NCBI GenBank assembly: GCA_025084515.1
Contig: JAJAGP010000094.1
Location: 434,001 to 498,000, forward strand
DNA length: 64,000 nucleotides
Source: Ancistrus triradiatus
Lineage: Eukaryota > Chordata > Actinopteri > Siluriformes > Loricariidae
Direction: 5' to 3'
In this document: positions 35,106-44,721 of the stretch, in pieces
Numbering within the stretch: position 1 is the stretch's first letter
Layout: each line of letters begins with the position of its first letter
Made by a program: the position numbers and the translations under genes
Notes under the pieces: generated by a model
What the model was told of the DNA's origin: nothing
Seen by the model: only the letters and a program-made list of their open reading frames with translations
Databases searched by the model: none

Positions 35106-36655
35106 GGTGGGCTGAGATCTGATTCCTTGTATTCAACTTTGGTTGTTGTTTATGTGTGTTTGGCATTTTTTCTTTATTTCTTCATTGATTTATTTCTAGC
35201 ATTCAGATGTCTTACCAAAAATGTTTTACTGTGTGTATTGACTTCTGATAAGCTTGTAGTTGTTAGTAAGTGTGAATTAATGAGTGTGTGATTCCCTGGA
35301 TTCCACTTAAACTGGTGACTCGTGTTCCCAGAATAGGCTCCTGATCCACTATTAAAGTCAATTTAAAAGCAGCTAGCAATTTACTGTAAAAATAGATAGT
35401 AACTATATAAGTATATTATTTTTATTTGTTTGTTTAGTTTATTTAACGTCGCTCTTTAGCATCAAAGGCCATTCAACAACAGACACAAGGTTACAACAAC
35501 ACTCAAGGTTACATATCGAAACTAGTCATATAGTATATTCTTTTTAAATATGAAATGCTGCACATAGGAGTAGATGAGTAGACATGAACACCTATCCCTA
35601 GACGTCTTGACTGATGTGACATTTTCATTTCTAGAACGATTCTCAGTCATCCACAAAGATTCATGTCTTTCTATCCAGTATATTAGTGGATTGCAGTACT
35701 TCTACTATCCACATGACTTAATTTGTCAGAGTACATTAAAATTAATAACAAAAACTCTGTCAGAAACCATGTGAATGCCCTTTTTGACCACTATTACTAC
35801 TATTACTACCACACAGTTTTAAGAGGGCCTAATTATTTTTTGGACTTTTAGAGTTGACAGCTGACCTGATCATCTTGAAGGAATCTTGACAGACAGCTTT
35901 TTCTTCCTTAAATCTCCCCACACACAGTTAAATAAAACCATTTGTATACATTTTTAATAAAGTTATGTGTCCATTCTATTTTAGTTCCTCTCGAGAGGAA
36001 ACTAATGAGTCCAAATTCATTTTGCATCTCAGGTAATTCTTTTACAGTTTGTGGTCTTGATTGACAGGATGCACTACTATACATTCTAATAAGTGCTTTT
36101 TGCTAAGCCCATTGCAGCCGTGCTTTGCAGTGCTATTTAAATTTAGCCTTAGTAATCGTTACTGTTTCAACATTTAAAAAAATTCTCTTGTAAACATCAG
36201 CCTAGCTATTCTGAACTACAACAAATCTGTTTAAAATCTTGTATCAAATATGAGAAAAGCTGAGCATAAAGTCGTTTTCTTTTTCTTTCCTTTTCACTCT
36301 GTTAAGCCAATGTAGTTAACCAAAGTAGTTCATTATTGAAAGCAGGCATTACTTAATTGATTTTCTCAGGTCTTCAATCTTTCTTTCACTTCGAGGTCAA
36401 GTGGAATGTTATGCTTCAAATGCAATCAAATGTGAAAAAAAACATGTCAATTACAGACTCAGGTAAATGCCATAATTTTGAATATAAGTGAAGGTCAAAT
36501 TCGCCCTCGTACAAATGAAATGAAAATAAATTAACCATAGTGCAGTGCTTAGATCTCACTGGTTAGGTAAGGCTCTACACTACATACTGTACAACAGAGG
36601 TCAGTCTTTTAGCAGATTACAGATTTTGTGCACATTGTAACCATTCAAAAAATGT
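35106..36655. other. Intron, nothing recognised
   Basis: No exon or transposon assigned. Confidence 0.4.
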
Positions 36656-36659
36656 AGAA

Positions 36660-37558
36660 CAGTGGTGCTTGAAAGTTTGTGAACCCTTTGGAATTGTAAA
36701 ACTCCATCAGATTTATACAAAGTAATAAAAGTAGATAAAAAAACCCAGTTAAGCAAATGAGACAAAAATATTATACTTGGTCAAGTATGTGAACCTCTAT
36801 GATTGGCAGTTAATTTGAAGCTGAAATTAGAGTCAGGTGTTTTCAATCAATGGGATTACAATTAGGTGTGGTGCTAAGTTTTATTTAATGAACAGGGATC
36901 TATCAAAGTCTGCTCTTCACAACACGTTTGTGGAAGTCTATCATGGTACGAACAAAGGAGATTTCTGAGGACCTCAGAAAAAGAGCGGTTGATGCTCATC
37001 ACGCTGTAAAACATTACAAAACCATCTCCAAAGAGCTTGGACTCCACCAATCCACAGTCAGACAGAGTGTGTACAAATGGAGGAAATTCAAGACCATTGT
37101 TACCCTCTCCAGGAGTGGTCGACCATCAAAGAACACTCCGAGAGCAAAGCGTGTAATAGTTGGCGAGGTCACAAAGGACCGCAGGGTAACTTCTAAGCAA
37201 CTGAAGGCCTCTTTCATATTGGCTAATGTTAATGTTCATGAGTCCACCATCAGAAGAACACCGAACAACAATGGTGTACATGGCAGGGTTGCAAGGAGAA
37301 AGCCACTGCTCTCCAAAAGAACATAATATGATGAAACCTGCCGACATCCCAGAGTTGAAGCTGTTCTGTACGGAGTAATGTACTAAAATTCCTCAAAGCC
37401 AGTATGCAGGACTGATCAACAGTTAGGAAATGTTAGTAGCAGTTATTGCTACACAGGGTGGTAGATACTGACACCAGATACTGAAAGCAAAGTTCACATA
37501 CTTTTGCCACTTACTAATATGTAACATTGGCTCATTCTCCTCAATAAATACATGACCA
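36660..37558 (+). mobile_element. Tc1-like deletion derivative, 3' end lost
   Basis: The left terminus cagtggtgcttgaaagtttg is at 36660. The element runs to ctcaataaatacatgaccaa at 37558, where it meets LTR sequence at a sharp junction; about 180 bp of right terminal repeat is missing. The interior lacks the catalytic half of the transposase. Confidence 0.85.
36943..37326 (+). pseudogene. Tc1 transposase: DNA-binding half only
   Basis: The open frame from ATG 36943 begins MVRTKEISEDLRKRAVDAHH. It contains the first HTH (TISKELGLHQSTVRQSV), the GRP-type hinge (SRSGRPSKNTPRAKR) and the second HTH region (VHESTIRRTPNNNGVHGR). It stops right after LLSKRT. The DNA then jumps to the C-terminal end (PADIPELKLFC near 37335), so the whole DDE core is deleted. 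The 128-residue frame is uninterrupted, unlike other copies here. A free DNA-binding fragment could in principle occupy Tc1 ends; that is inference only. Confidence 0.8.
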
Positions 37559-37879
37559 AATTACCTCGTGTCCTTCTGGAACACTACAAGGCCGACCTCC
37601 TTGACGAGGCCAGTCATCCGCTGAGCCTAACGGGCCAAAACTTACGAAAAAACGACCACCCTAGAAAATGCGCACCAAGTGTATAAGTACCGAGTGGCGA
37701 TACATAGCGCAGCGAAGGTGAATGCAGCCACCCTGCCAAGCTCAGGAGCAGGGCTTAAATACCTGGGCTGGCAGGTGCTGCATATTAGTGCGAACGCGCA
37801 GGTGCATAAGCTGTCAAAGTCACCAGATGGAAACTAAGCCGACGCTGCCCCCTAGCGTCGGTTAGAGGGACCTATGACA
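37559..37879 (-). repeat. Truncated 3' LTR
   Basis: From ttacctcgtgtccttctgga to ggacctatgaca it matches 39835-40142 closely (same order, few substitutions, short gaps). The part equivalent to 39404-39834 is missing, removed where it joins the Tc1 copy. Confidence 0.88.
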
Positions 37880-37911
37880 GTACTCATCCCCTCCCCCCCT
37901 CCCCCCACTGA
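37880..37911 (-). other. Polypurine tract
   Basis: On the minus strand a run of G with a few A (ggggggaggggggg) ends just before the TGTCATAGG start of the 3' LTR. In LTR elements this tract primes plus-strand DNA synthesis. Confidence 0.75.
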
Positions 37912-38113
37912 AGGGCCTATGGCTTGCCGGACACGCTCAGGTTTGAGCGCCGGGCCCACTGGGAGGCTCTGATATGCAGGGCAAGCTTCCACCAAGGGGC
38001 TGAATGGGACCGTGGGGTAGGTCATGCCAGGTGCACTAGCCGACCTGGGCCTAGGGACCTCAGTGACAAGGTCAGCAAAGGTGACCAAGGCAGTGCAGGG
38101 ATCGGTCTCGGTG

Positions 38114-38270
38114 ACCGTGGCGCGGGGATCGGGACTACCGATCGCAGGACCAACAATCGCGGCGCAGAAATCGGTTTTAGCAACCATGGCGCGGGGATCG
38201 GGACTACCGAACGCTGCGCAGGAATCAGTCTTAGCAACCGTGGCGCGGGGATCGGGACCCACAATTGTGG
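38114..38270. repeat. Short tandem repeat (54/69 bp)
   Basis: The block cgcggggatcgggac occurs at 38121, 38190 and 38244, that is, spaced 69 and 54 bp. Both are multiples of three, in keeping with growth inside a coding frame. Confidence 0.85.
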
Positions 38271-38278
38271 TGCAGGGT

Positions 38279-38860
38279 GCCCAGGCGTGGAGCTTGAACG
38301 CTCAGATGCGGGGCTTACAGGCGCAGTGAGCTCCTGTATGGAGCTAGGTGGCGCTAAATGCCCTACCGTGGAGCTTTGATGCTCGGACCTGGGGATAACG
38401 GGTGCGGCCAGCCCAGGTACAGGGCCAGGGGGCGCCAAATGCTCAGGCATGGGGTCTAACTGCCCAGATGCGGAGCTTAAATGTGCGGCGGGCCCAAGTT
38501 CAGAGCTAGGGGGCGCTGAACGCTCACCTACAGAGCTTGCAAGCACGGCCTGCTCATGAAGGGGCTTGGCAGCATTAAATGCCCAGGCGTGGAGCTTACA
38601 CGCTCAGATGCGAGGCTTACAGATGCAGTGAGCTCCAGTATGGGGCTAGGCAGTGCTAAATGCCTTAGCATAGAGCTTTGTTGCTCGGACACGGGGCTAA
38701 CGGGCGCGGCGAGCCCAGGTACAGGGCTAGGGGGCGGCAAATGCTCAGGCACAGGGTCTAACTGCCCAGGTGCGGAGCTTAAATGCGCGGCATGCCCAAT
38801 TTCAGAGCTTGCAAGCGCAGCCCACTCATGAACTGGGCTAGGTGGCACTAAATGCCTTGG
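38279..38860. repeat. 302-bp tandem duplication
   Basis: Copy 1 starts at 38279 and copy 2 at 38581, both opening gcccaggcgtggagctt. They remain alignable through ctaactgcccag and gcggagcttaaatg. The period is not a multiple of three. Confidence 0.85.
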
Positions 38861-39403
38861 CATGGGACCGGGTGGACTCGAGCTGTTGAAAACAAGGCCT
38901 GACCTCTTTCTTGCACGCTGTTCGAGGCGGACAACCGCCAATCTGGCCAGCTCTAACAGGTGATCAAGGGAAGAGACGGGTGGGAGAAAACACAGCTCGA
39001 TGTCTAGGGCTCAATGAGGGCCTGTCCATGCAAGCCACTTACCATGGCTAGGGCAATAAATTCAGCCACATATTCCTGAACCCCCTCCGGGAACCTCGAG
39101 TGATGTTGGAAACAGTAATTGGTTCTGGGGCAGGAATAAGTGGCTGGGGGTCCCGGTAGACAGCTGGTAAGTTGAGGACTGCCTGGACCCCACATGGACG
39201 CCGATGGTTATGGCGGCGAGGGCTGGGCAATTTGGGAGAGTCAGGATAGAAAAAATAGTCTGTGACTTGGCCGTAGTCACAAGACGGTCCCCCAAAAGTC
39301 AGCCGTGACCCGGGTAAACAAACCCGTTGACCGCGGCGACTGGGGACCTCCAAATTGGAGGTCCAGGAGCTAACGCTGGGTCCCATTACTGGTGGCTGCA
39401 TTC

Positions 39404-40142
39404 TGTTATGGTTCGCCATATTAAACAGAAATGACGAATCGTATTAAACAAAATATAAAGGGTTTGGGACCCAAATGCAGTTAGCTCCTGTGGTAGTAGT
39501 GAACTGAAATAAAGGAAAGAAATAAAACAATATTTAATAAAATATAAATAAATAAGTAAATAAATAAAGTAAGTTACCTCAGTGGCTGGGGAATAAACCC
39601 AGGTCGACTGCGTCGGTGATTAGGGGTTTAACCAATCGCACCACCTTAAGGAAGCGAAGCGAATGCAAAATGCTATTGCTTGTGAGCCAAAGAAGGGAAA
39701 AAATGCGCTTGAAAAAACTATCGCTGGAAGTGAGAGAACGTGGAAGTACCGCTGATGTCAGCGGCAGCCAGAGAGGGGATAGCAGCAATTAAAGCGAGGG
39801 GAAATCTCAACCCTACACTATACTAATCCTTGTCTTACCTCGTGTCCTTCTGGAACATTACAAGGCCGACCTCCTTGACGAGGCCGGCCATCCGCTGAGC
39901 CTAACGGGACGAAGCCTACGAAAAAACAACCACCCTAGAAAACCCTAGATGTGTAGCGCAGCGAAGGTGAATGCAGCCACCCTGCCAAGCTCAGGAGCAG
40001 GGCTTAAATACCTGGGCTGGCAGGTACTGCATATTAGTGCAAACGCGCAGGTGCACGTGCGCGATTGCATAAGTTGTCAAAGTCACCAGATGGAAACTAA
40101 GCCGATGCTGCCCCCTAGCGTCAGTTAGAGGGACCTATGACA
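39404..40142 (-). repeat. 5' LTR with tRNA-like segment
   Basis: 739 bp from tgttatggttcgcc to gggacctatgaca (TG...CA). Read on the minus strand: U3, an R-like tagtgtagggttgagat near 39830-39812, the tRNA-like segment at 39650-39580, a T-rich stretch, the U5 block GCTAACTGCATTTGGGTCCC, then the end ...CCATAACA. Confidence 0.85.
39580..39650 (-). other. tRNA-like module in LTR
   Basis: The minus strand reads GGTGGTGCGATTGGTTAAAC (A-box and D-arm-like), then GACCTGGGTTTATTCCCCAG (B-box-like, one or two changes from GGTTCGATTCC). A T-rich run follows. Structure and spacing resemble a tRNA gene, but without a proper acceptor stem, so it is not a functional tRNA. Confidence 0.65.
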
Positions 40143-40860
40143 CTGACGAGACAAAAGTTGAAATCTTTGGAAGGTGCGTGTTCCGTTACCTTTGGAATAA
40201 AAGTAACACAGCATTTCAGAAAAATTACACCAACAGTAAAATATGGTGGTGGTAGTGTGATGGTCTGGGGCTGTTTTACTGCTTCAGGACCTGGAAGTCT
40301 TGGTGTGATAAATAGAACTATGAATTCTGCTGTCTACCAAAAAATCCTGAAGGAGAATGTCCAGCCTTCTGTTTGAGACCTCAAGCTGAAACGAACTTGG
40401 AAAGCTGAAATGAAATTGTTGTGCAGCAGGACAATGATCCAAAACACACCAGCAAGTCCACCTCTGAATGGCTGAAGAAAAACAAAATGAAGACTTTGGA
40501 GTGGCCTACTCAAAGTCCTGACCTGAATCCTATTGAGATGCTGTGGCATGACCTTAAAAAGGCCGTTCATGCTTAAAAACCCTCCAGTGTGGCTGAATTA
40601 CAACAATTCTGCAAAGATGAGTGGCCAAAATTCCTCCACAATGCTGTAAAAGAAGACTCATTGCAAGTTATCGCAAACGCTTGGTTGCAGTTGTTGCTGC
40701 TAAAGGTGACCCAACCAGTTATTAGGTTTAGGGGGCAATCACTTTTTCACACAGGGCCACGTAGGTTTGGATTTTTTTCTCCCTTAATAATACCTTCATT
40801 TAAAAACATTTTGTGCATTTTGTGGTTACTTGTGTTTTCTTTGACTAATATTTAAATTAC
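40143..40860 (+). pseudogene. Tc1-like transposase, C-terminal half
   Basis: It starts with the first catalytic Asp (TDETKVEIFG) immediately after the LTR end. It continues with VMVWGCFTASGPG (40260-40300), QQDNDPKHTSKSTSEWLKKN (40428-40487) and WPTQSPDLNPIEMLWHDLKK (40502-40561). It has frameshifts and a stop (HA-stop near 40575) and then runs into the terminal repeat (ggcaatcactttttcacaca). All three acidic positions are still recognisable. The N-terminal half is absent. It is a different Tc1 family from the copy left of the LTR element. Confidence 0.85.
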
Positions 40861-40887
40861 ATAAACATATATAAATATGTTATTATA

Positions 40888-40906
40888 TATAAATGATGGG
40901 GGGGGG
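40888..40906. repeat. Poly-G run
   Basis: About 13 consecutive G bases within gatggg...gatgg. Confidence 0.9.
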
Positions 40907-41224
40907 GGATGGACTACAACAGAACATTACTAACCACGCTTATTGCGCTGCGGTGAGCGAGAGGCGGAGCCAAATACGCCCGAAGGTCGCTCTGGGGACA
41001 CGTGTGCACCGTGCAATGTACGAATGGACTGGGAGCGTGCTGAATCAGTGCAGCATTCCCGAGACAAAACCGAAAGTCGAATTTACAAAACGCCGGATGA
41101 GAGGAGCAATAGGGAGTGTTCGCTCACCAAGCCAAAACCCTAAGGTTTTGGAAAAAGCCCCGAAGGACTAGGAGGAGTGGCGATGGCGACACGTTTCGCA
41201 ATAATGACTGTCAAAAGCTGTGGA

Positions 41225-42068
41225 ACGCTTTGACTCAGGAAGCTGTGCAAGGGGAGAGGATACTCCTCCATGGTCTCAGGGAAAAAAGCCTGCCTCTAGG
41301 CGGGACTGTGTCGGGCTGGAGGTTGATGGCACAATTGTAGGGTCACTGGGGGGGGGGGTGTCTGAGCCTGTTGCTTACACTTCGGGAAAGTGGGAGATGT
41401 CTGGGGCGAGGGGATGGACAACATGGGTGGTATGAGGAACCTGTCATGGGACCAGGCACCGAGGAGCCCAGGCGAAGATTGACTGGGTTAGCCAGTTGAT
41501 CTGGGGGTTGTGAGTCTTAAGCCAGGGAAGGCCTAGCACCACCCGCAGGTGGAGGACCTGCGTGACCAGGAGAGGGAGTTTTTCAATGTGTTAACCCACC
41601 TGCAAGTCGACTGGCAGTGTGTGGTGGGTCACTAGTCCACTACCCAGGCCCCGACCCCTCCCAACTCCATGGGCTTGGCTGGCTCGGGGCCGACCGGAGA
41701 GCGGTCAGAGGCACCGTAGCTCGTCCAATGATCAGCGTGGCCAGCGTGAACCCCCACCCTCAGGGGGCCTTAACCTCCCTTAGGGCCGATGCCCAAGCCA
41801 GTGCTCGGAAAGTTAGGAGGGAGACCATATAGGCTGTGAGCAGATGTGAGCGGTCCGTCGGGACCTTAGGCAGTTGCTGCTCGAAGAAAATCGAGCATTG
41901 CAGTAGGAAGCCCATACAGCACTCCCCCAAATCTTTCTGGGGTAGGGACTGCTTGAGGGGTAGCTGGTTGTTTGGGGGTTAATTGCTCAATCTCCCATCC
42001 TAACACCTGCAGCCACTGACTGATGTCAAGCAGCAGCTGCTCATGGGGTCCGATAGCGGCTCCCTGAT
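41225..42068 (-). pseudogene. Gypsy gag/protease/RT-start remnant
   Basis: Minus strand, 5' to 3': gag text IGPHEQLLLDISQWLQVLG (near 42055-42000), VPTPERFGGVLYGLP, MLDFLRAATA, then capsid-like WASALREVK (near 41795-41765). Next is protease-end text VLGLPWLKTHNPQINW (near 41545-41490). Last comes the RT start CAINLQPDTVPPRGRLFSL (41335-41280). After about 41225 the similarity is lost. Frames are broken. The gag start (MDPAGPP) lies at 43451, on the far side of the inserted solo LTR. Confidence 0.75.
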
Positions 42069-42073
42069 GTTGG
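42069..42073. other. Target-site duplication, left copy
   Basis: GTTGG directly before the TGTTAGGGCC start of the solo LTR; repeated at 43391-43395. Confidence 0.85.
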
Positions 42074-43390
42074 TGTTAGGGCCTACACTCTGGCCGTCAG
42101 TGGCCAGTGTTGGTCCTTCTCAGCAGTGTCTGCTCTCCCCACTTTTCTGGGGATTCCCCTGAGCTGACAGTAGAGGCCACTGTTGGCTCAGTTATCGTTT
42201 GGAATCCCCACATACCAGCGCATTCACGTTGGCATTACTGATTGGCAATGTGATTTCGTTGGGAAGTGATTGCACCTGTCAGTAGTGCATCCTCGCCTAC
42301 GTTTTGCTTACTGTTCGCCTTTCGCTACGGTTTGTAGGTTTTGATCGCTTTCTTGCTGCTCGGATCTCTCTCCTTTTTTCCTTCAGGGACAACGATACAA
42401 GTTCTCCCGCACAGGGGGGGACTTGAGTAAAGCGAAAATGCTTGAGGTATTTGCCAGGGCCTTAGGTAGGAAAGAGAAAGCTTATTCACGCTTTGGAGTG
42501 GCGTTAGGCCATCTGGAAGCGTCTTCCTCTAAGCAGCTTCAGTGATCGCGGCTCGGCCGCTCTTCTGCGCTTGTGCGCATCTCCCCGGCTTTGGTACCAC
42601 ACTCCAGTGAGCGATCAGCCAAGAGTATCCGTGGTACGTGTCTGCTGGGGACCCGCATCAGTCTCATGCTCCCTTGGCTACAGGGAGAACCGTGACACGC
42701 TCTTTGCAGGCACTCCGTTCGGACTCATGCTCCCATGGAATCGGGAGGACAGTGAGTTTCCTCTGCGGATCTCTCAGCGTGAGTGAGTCGATTCCGAGTC
42801 ACTCGCTGTAACTCTGCACGCGCTGTGGCCGCGCTGTGCACGCGCACCCTCATTATCCTTCGGCTTTCTTCGGCGCAGCCAAGCTCCAGCGAACAAAGCT
42901 CAGGCTAGTAGCGCTTGGATCCTTTCTACGCTTTAATCTAGTGAATAATCTTGTTAAAAAGGTCCGTTTTTGATCGCGCTGCTTATCAGCGCACGCCTCT
43001 TATTTGCTTTGGTTTCCGTCGTAGTTCTTGGACGGTTTAAACCTTATTTTGAGTCTGCTATAGGCGTCTCCTTTGTCTGCCGTTCAGCTTACCTGCTCTT
43101 CCTCCTGGGTCCTAGTGTCTGACGCTGTGGCAAACCGTGATTACACTCGTCACTGACACTAGGGTTCGGGGGTTCGAGTCCCAGGTCCTGCATTAACTTC
43201 AGGCTTGGTTTTTATTTATTTGATATTGCTTATCATTTATCATTTCTTTTGGTTCACTAATTCTATCTGGAGCTAACTGCACTTGGGTCCTAACACTGAA
43301 TAAAATAATAAATTATTTAAAAGAAACATTTGTTCATTATTTTATTCTTTAACCGTTCGCCAGCCCTCAGCATCATGGCGTACTGTAACA
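42074..43390 (+). repeat. Solo LTR (1317 bp) with tRNA-like segment
   Basis: It runs from TGTTAGGGCCTACACTC to GTACTGTAACA (TG...CA), flanked by identical GTTGG. It is in + orientation inside the gag of element 3, which is minus. The 3' part shows a tRNA-like segment (43128-43190), a T-rich stretch and the U5 block GCTAACTGCACTTGGGTCCT. With no internal region left, it is the product of recombination between two LTRs. Confidence 0.88.
43128..43190 (+). other. tRNA-like module in solo LTR
   Basis: A perfect B-box GGTTCGAGTCC lies at 43171-43181. An A-box-like TGTGGCAAACCGTGATTACA lies 40 bp upstream. It is followed by tttttatttatt at 43208-43219, which contains a possible Pol III terminator. 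The A-box is imperfect. Confidence 0.65.
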
Positions 43391-43468
43391 GTTGGAGCAC
43401 CTCCGTAATGGATGGGAGTTCCGGTGGGAAGGGGGGTCCTGCTGGGTCCATATTTGGTCACACCCAAC

Positions 43469-43915
43469 TGTTAGGGTTTGCCGTACCGTAACCATACAAT
43501 ATTAAGGTTTAGGACCCAAGTGCACGGAGCTCCTGGTGGAGCAAATAAATGTAACAAAACAGAAAAAAAGTGTGCGGGGATAGATGCACTCACACACACA
43601 GACACAGCGCAGAGGAGAAAAAAGGAATAAAACAAATAAATGAAGCTATGCCTGGAAGCTGGGGATCGAACCTCTAGCATTACTCATTACTCCACCAGAG
43701 GGCTGATGCCATGCTGAGTGGCATACAAACAAAGACAAGTGGTTATTGCGCCATGGCGAGTGAGAGGCAGAGCCGAACGCGCTCTGATAGTGGAAGTATG
43801 CCAGAAAAACTCAGCGATGAGACTGGGAATGTACTGGTTCTGTTGAGCGTTCCAGAGACAAAACTGAAAGTGCTCCGAACCGAAATCAAGCCTTTATCAA
43901 GCACTTCAATACGTT
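43469..43915 (-). repeat. 5' LTR of gypsy element 3
   Basis: The inner end is tgttagggtttgccg at 43469. The outer end is not sharply defined. On the minus strand it has the tRNA-like segment 43710-43657, then T-rich sequence, then CCGTGCACTTGGGTCCTAAA near 43516-43497. Confidence 0.65.
43657..43710 (-). other. tRNA-like module in LTR
   Basis: The minus strand reads CTCTGGTGGAGTAATGAGTA (A-box-like, D-arm-like), then AGAGGTTCGATCCCCAGC with a perfect B-box GGTTCGATCC. ATTTATTTGTTTTATTCC follows. The anticodon region is very short. Confidence 0.65.
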
Positions 43916-43984
43916 AGTTATATTCACAAATGACACTTAAAACTTTACTGTGCAAAAAAGAAGCCTTATGTTAACCATGTCCAG

Positions 43985-44721
43985 AAGCAGCGTCGACTTC
44001 TCTGGGCTCGGAGGCAGCTAGGATGGGCCATCACACAGTGGAAACATATATTGTGGTCAGATTAATCAGTATTCTAGATCTTTTTATGGAAAAAAGGGAC
44101 CAAAAGGACCATCCAGACTCTTATCATCTGCAAGTCCAAAAGTCAGAGTCTGTCATGGTATGGGGTTGGGTCAGTGCCCTTGGCAAGGGTCATTTACACT
44201 TCTATGATGGCAGCAGTAATACAGAAAAGACAATGCAAAACCACATGCTGCACACAATACAAAGATAGCGCTGCGGAAGAAAACGATACGGGTACTGGAC
44301 TGGCCTGCCTGCAGTACTGACCTGTCCCCTGTGGAGAATTTTTAAAAGAAAAATGCCAACCCTGTACTGTTGCACATCTTAAGACGTGCTTGCAGGAAGA
44401 ATAGGACAAAATATAACCTGGTATCCTGGTATCGCTTGGTATCCTCTGTGCCAAAACGTCTTTTAAGTGTGGTGAAAAGGAATGGCAACATTACAAAGTG
44501 GTAAATGCTTTACCGTCCCAACTGTTTTTGGAATATGCTGCAAGTTTGAAATGCAGGAATGGATGTTTATTAACAAATGAAATGAAGTTGACCAGACAAA
44601 GCATGAAATATCTCAGGTTAATACTGTCTGCAATGAAATAAATGTCAAAGTAAATGTTAGAAACACTGTTTTTTTATATCATTTTTTCATACTGTCCCAA
44701 CTTATTCTGATTTGGGGTTGT
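43985..44721 (+). pseudogene. Tc1/mariner-like transposase fossil
   Basis: On the + strand WPACS-like text (actggcctgcctgcagtact, 44297-44316) precedes a broken acidic motif. The C-terminus RLLSVVKRNGNITKW and stop stay in frame at 44459-44506. The terminal repeat ends ctgatttggggttgta at 44721. The catalytic segments upstream (ttgtggtcagattaatcagt, 44052-44071) carry deletions. Its family has ends beginning tacaacccc; another end of it is at 59719. Confidence 0.7.

Larger units (their letters stand above)
38022..39401 (-). pseudogene. Gag-like remnant with proline/serine-rich tail
   Basis: The internal region starts at ATG 39401-39399 (MQPPVMGPSVSSW), just inside the 5' LTR. A capsid-like motif GVQEYVAEFIALA occurs near 39090-39050 and resembles the gypsy gag motif VADYAVEFRSLA of element 1. 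Beyond 38941 the frame becomes a Pro/Ser/Ala-rich low-complexity region built from tandem repeats. A 302-bp period moves the second copy to a different frame. Frames are interrupted by stops and shifts, so no full product is expected. Confidence 0.65.
37559..40142 (-). mobile_element. Gag-only, non-autonomous LTR retroelement
   Basis: In minus orientation: 5' LTR 39404-40142, internal region 39403-37880, 3' LTR 37879-37559 (outer 420 bp missing). A polypurine tract lies against the 3' LTR (37880-37911; pyrimidine-rich on the + strand). The interior of 1.5 kb has gag-like sequence and long tandem repeats but no protease, RT or integrase, so movement would need another element's enzymes. The right LTR abuts a Tc1 transposase exactly before its first catalytic Asp codon. 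Confidence 0.8.
40930..43920 (-). mobile_element. Ty3/gypsy LTR element 3, pol deleted, split by a solo LTR
   Basis: Minus orientation. LTR-type sequence on the right (43469 to about 43915) and on the left (about 40935-41090) share aligned blocks: tgagcgagaggcggagcc with gtgagtgagaggcagagcc, and cgagacaaaaccgaaag with cagagacaaaactgaaag. Between them lie gag, protease and the first residues of RT, interrupted at 42074-43390 by a solo LTR. RNase H and integrase are missing. Confidence 0.7.

Noticed and set aside
37924..38831. + strand open frames rich in Gly, Ala and Cys
   Set aside because: Antisense shadows of the repeat-rich gag region of the LTR element.
43128..43190. A functional tRNA gene
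   Set aside because: The B-box is perfect, but I cannot pair an acceptor stem or a standard anticodon arm. It is better read as a tRNA-like module within the LTR.
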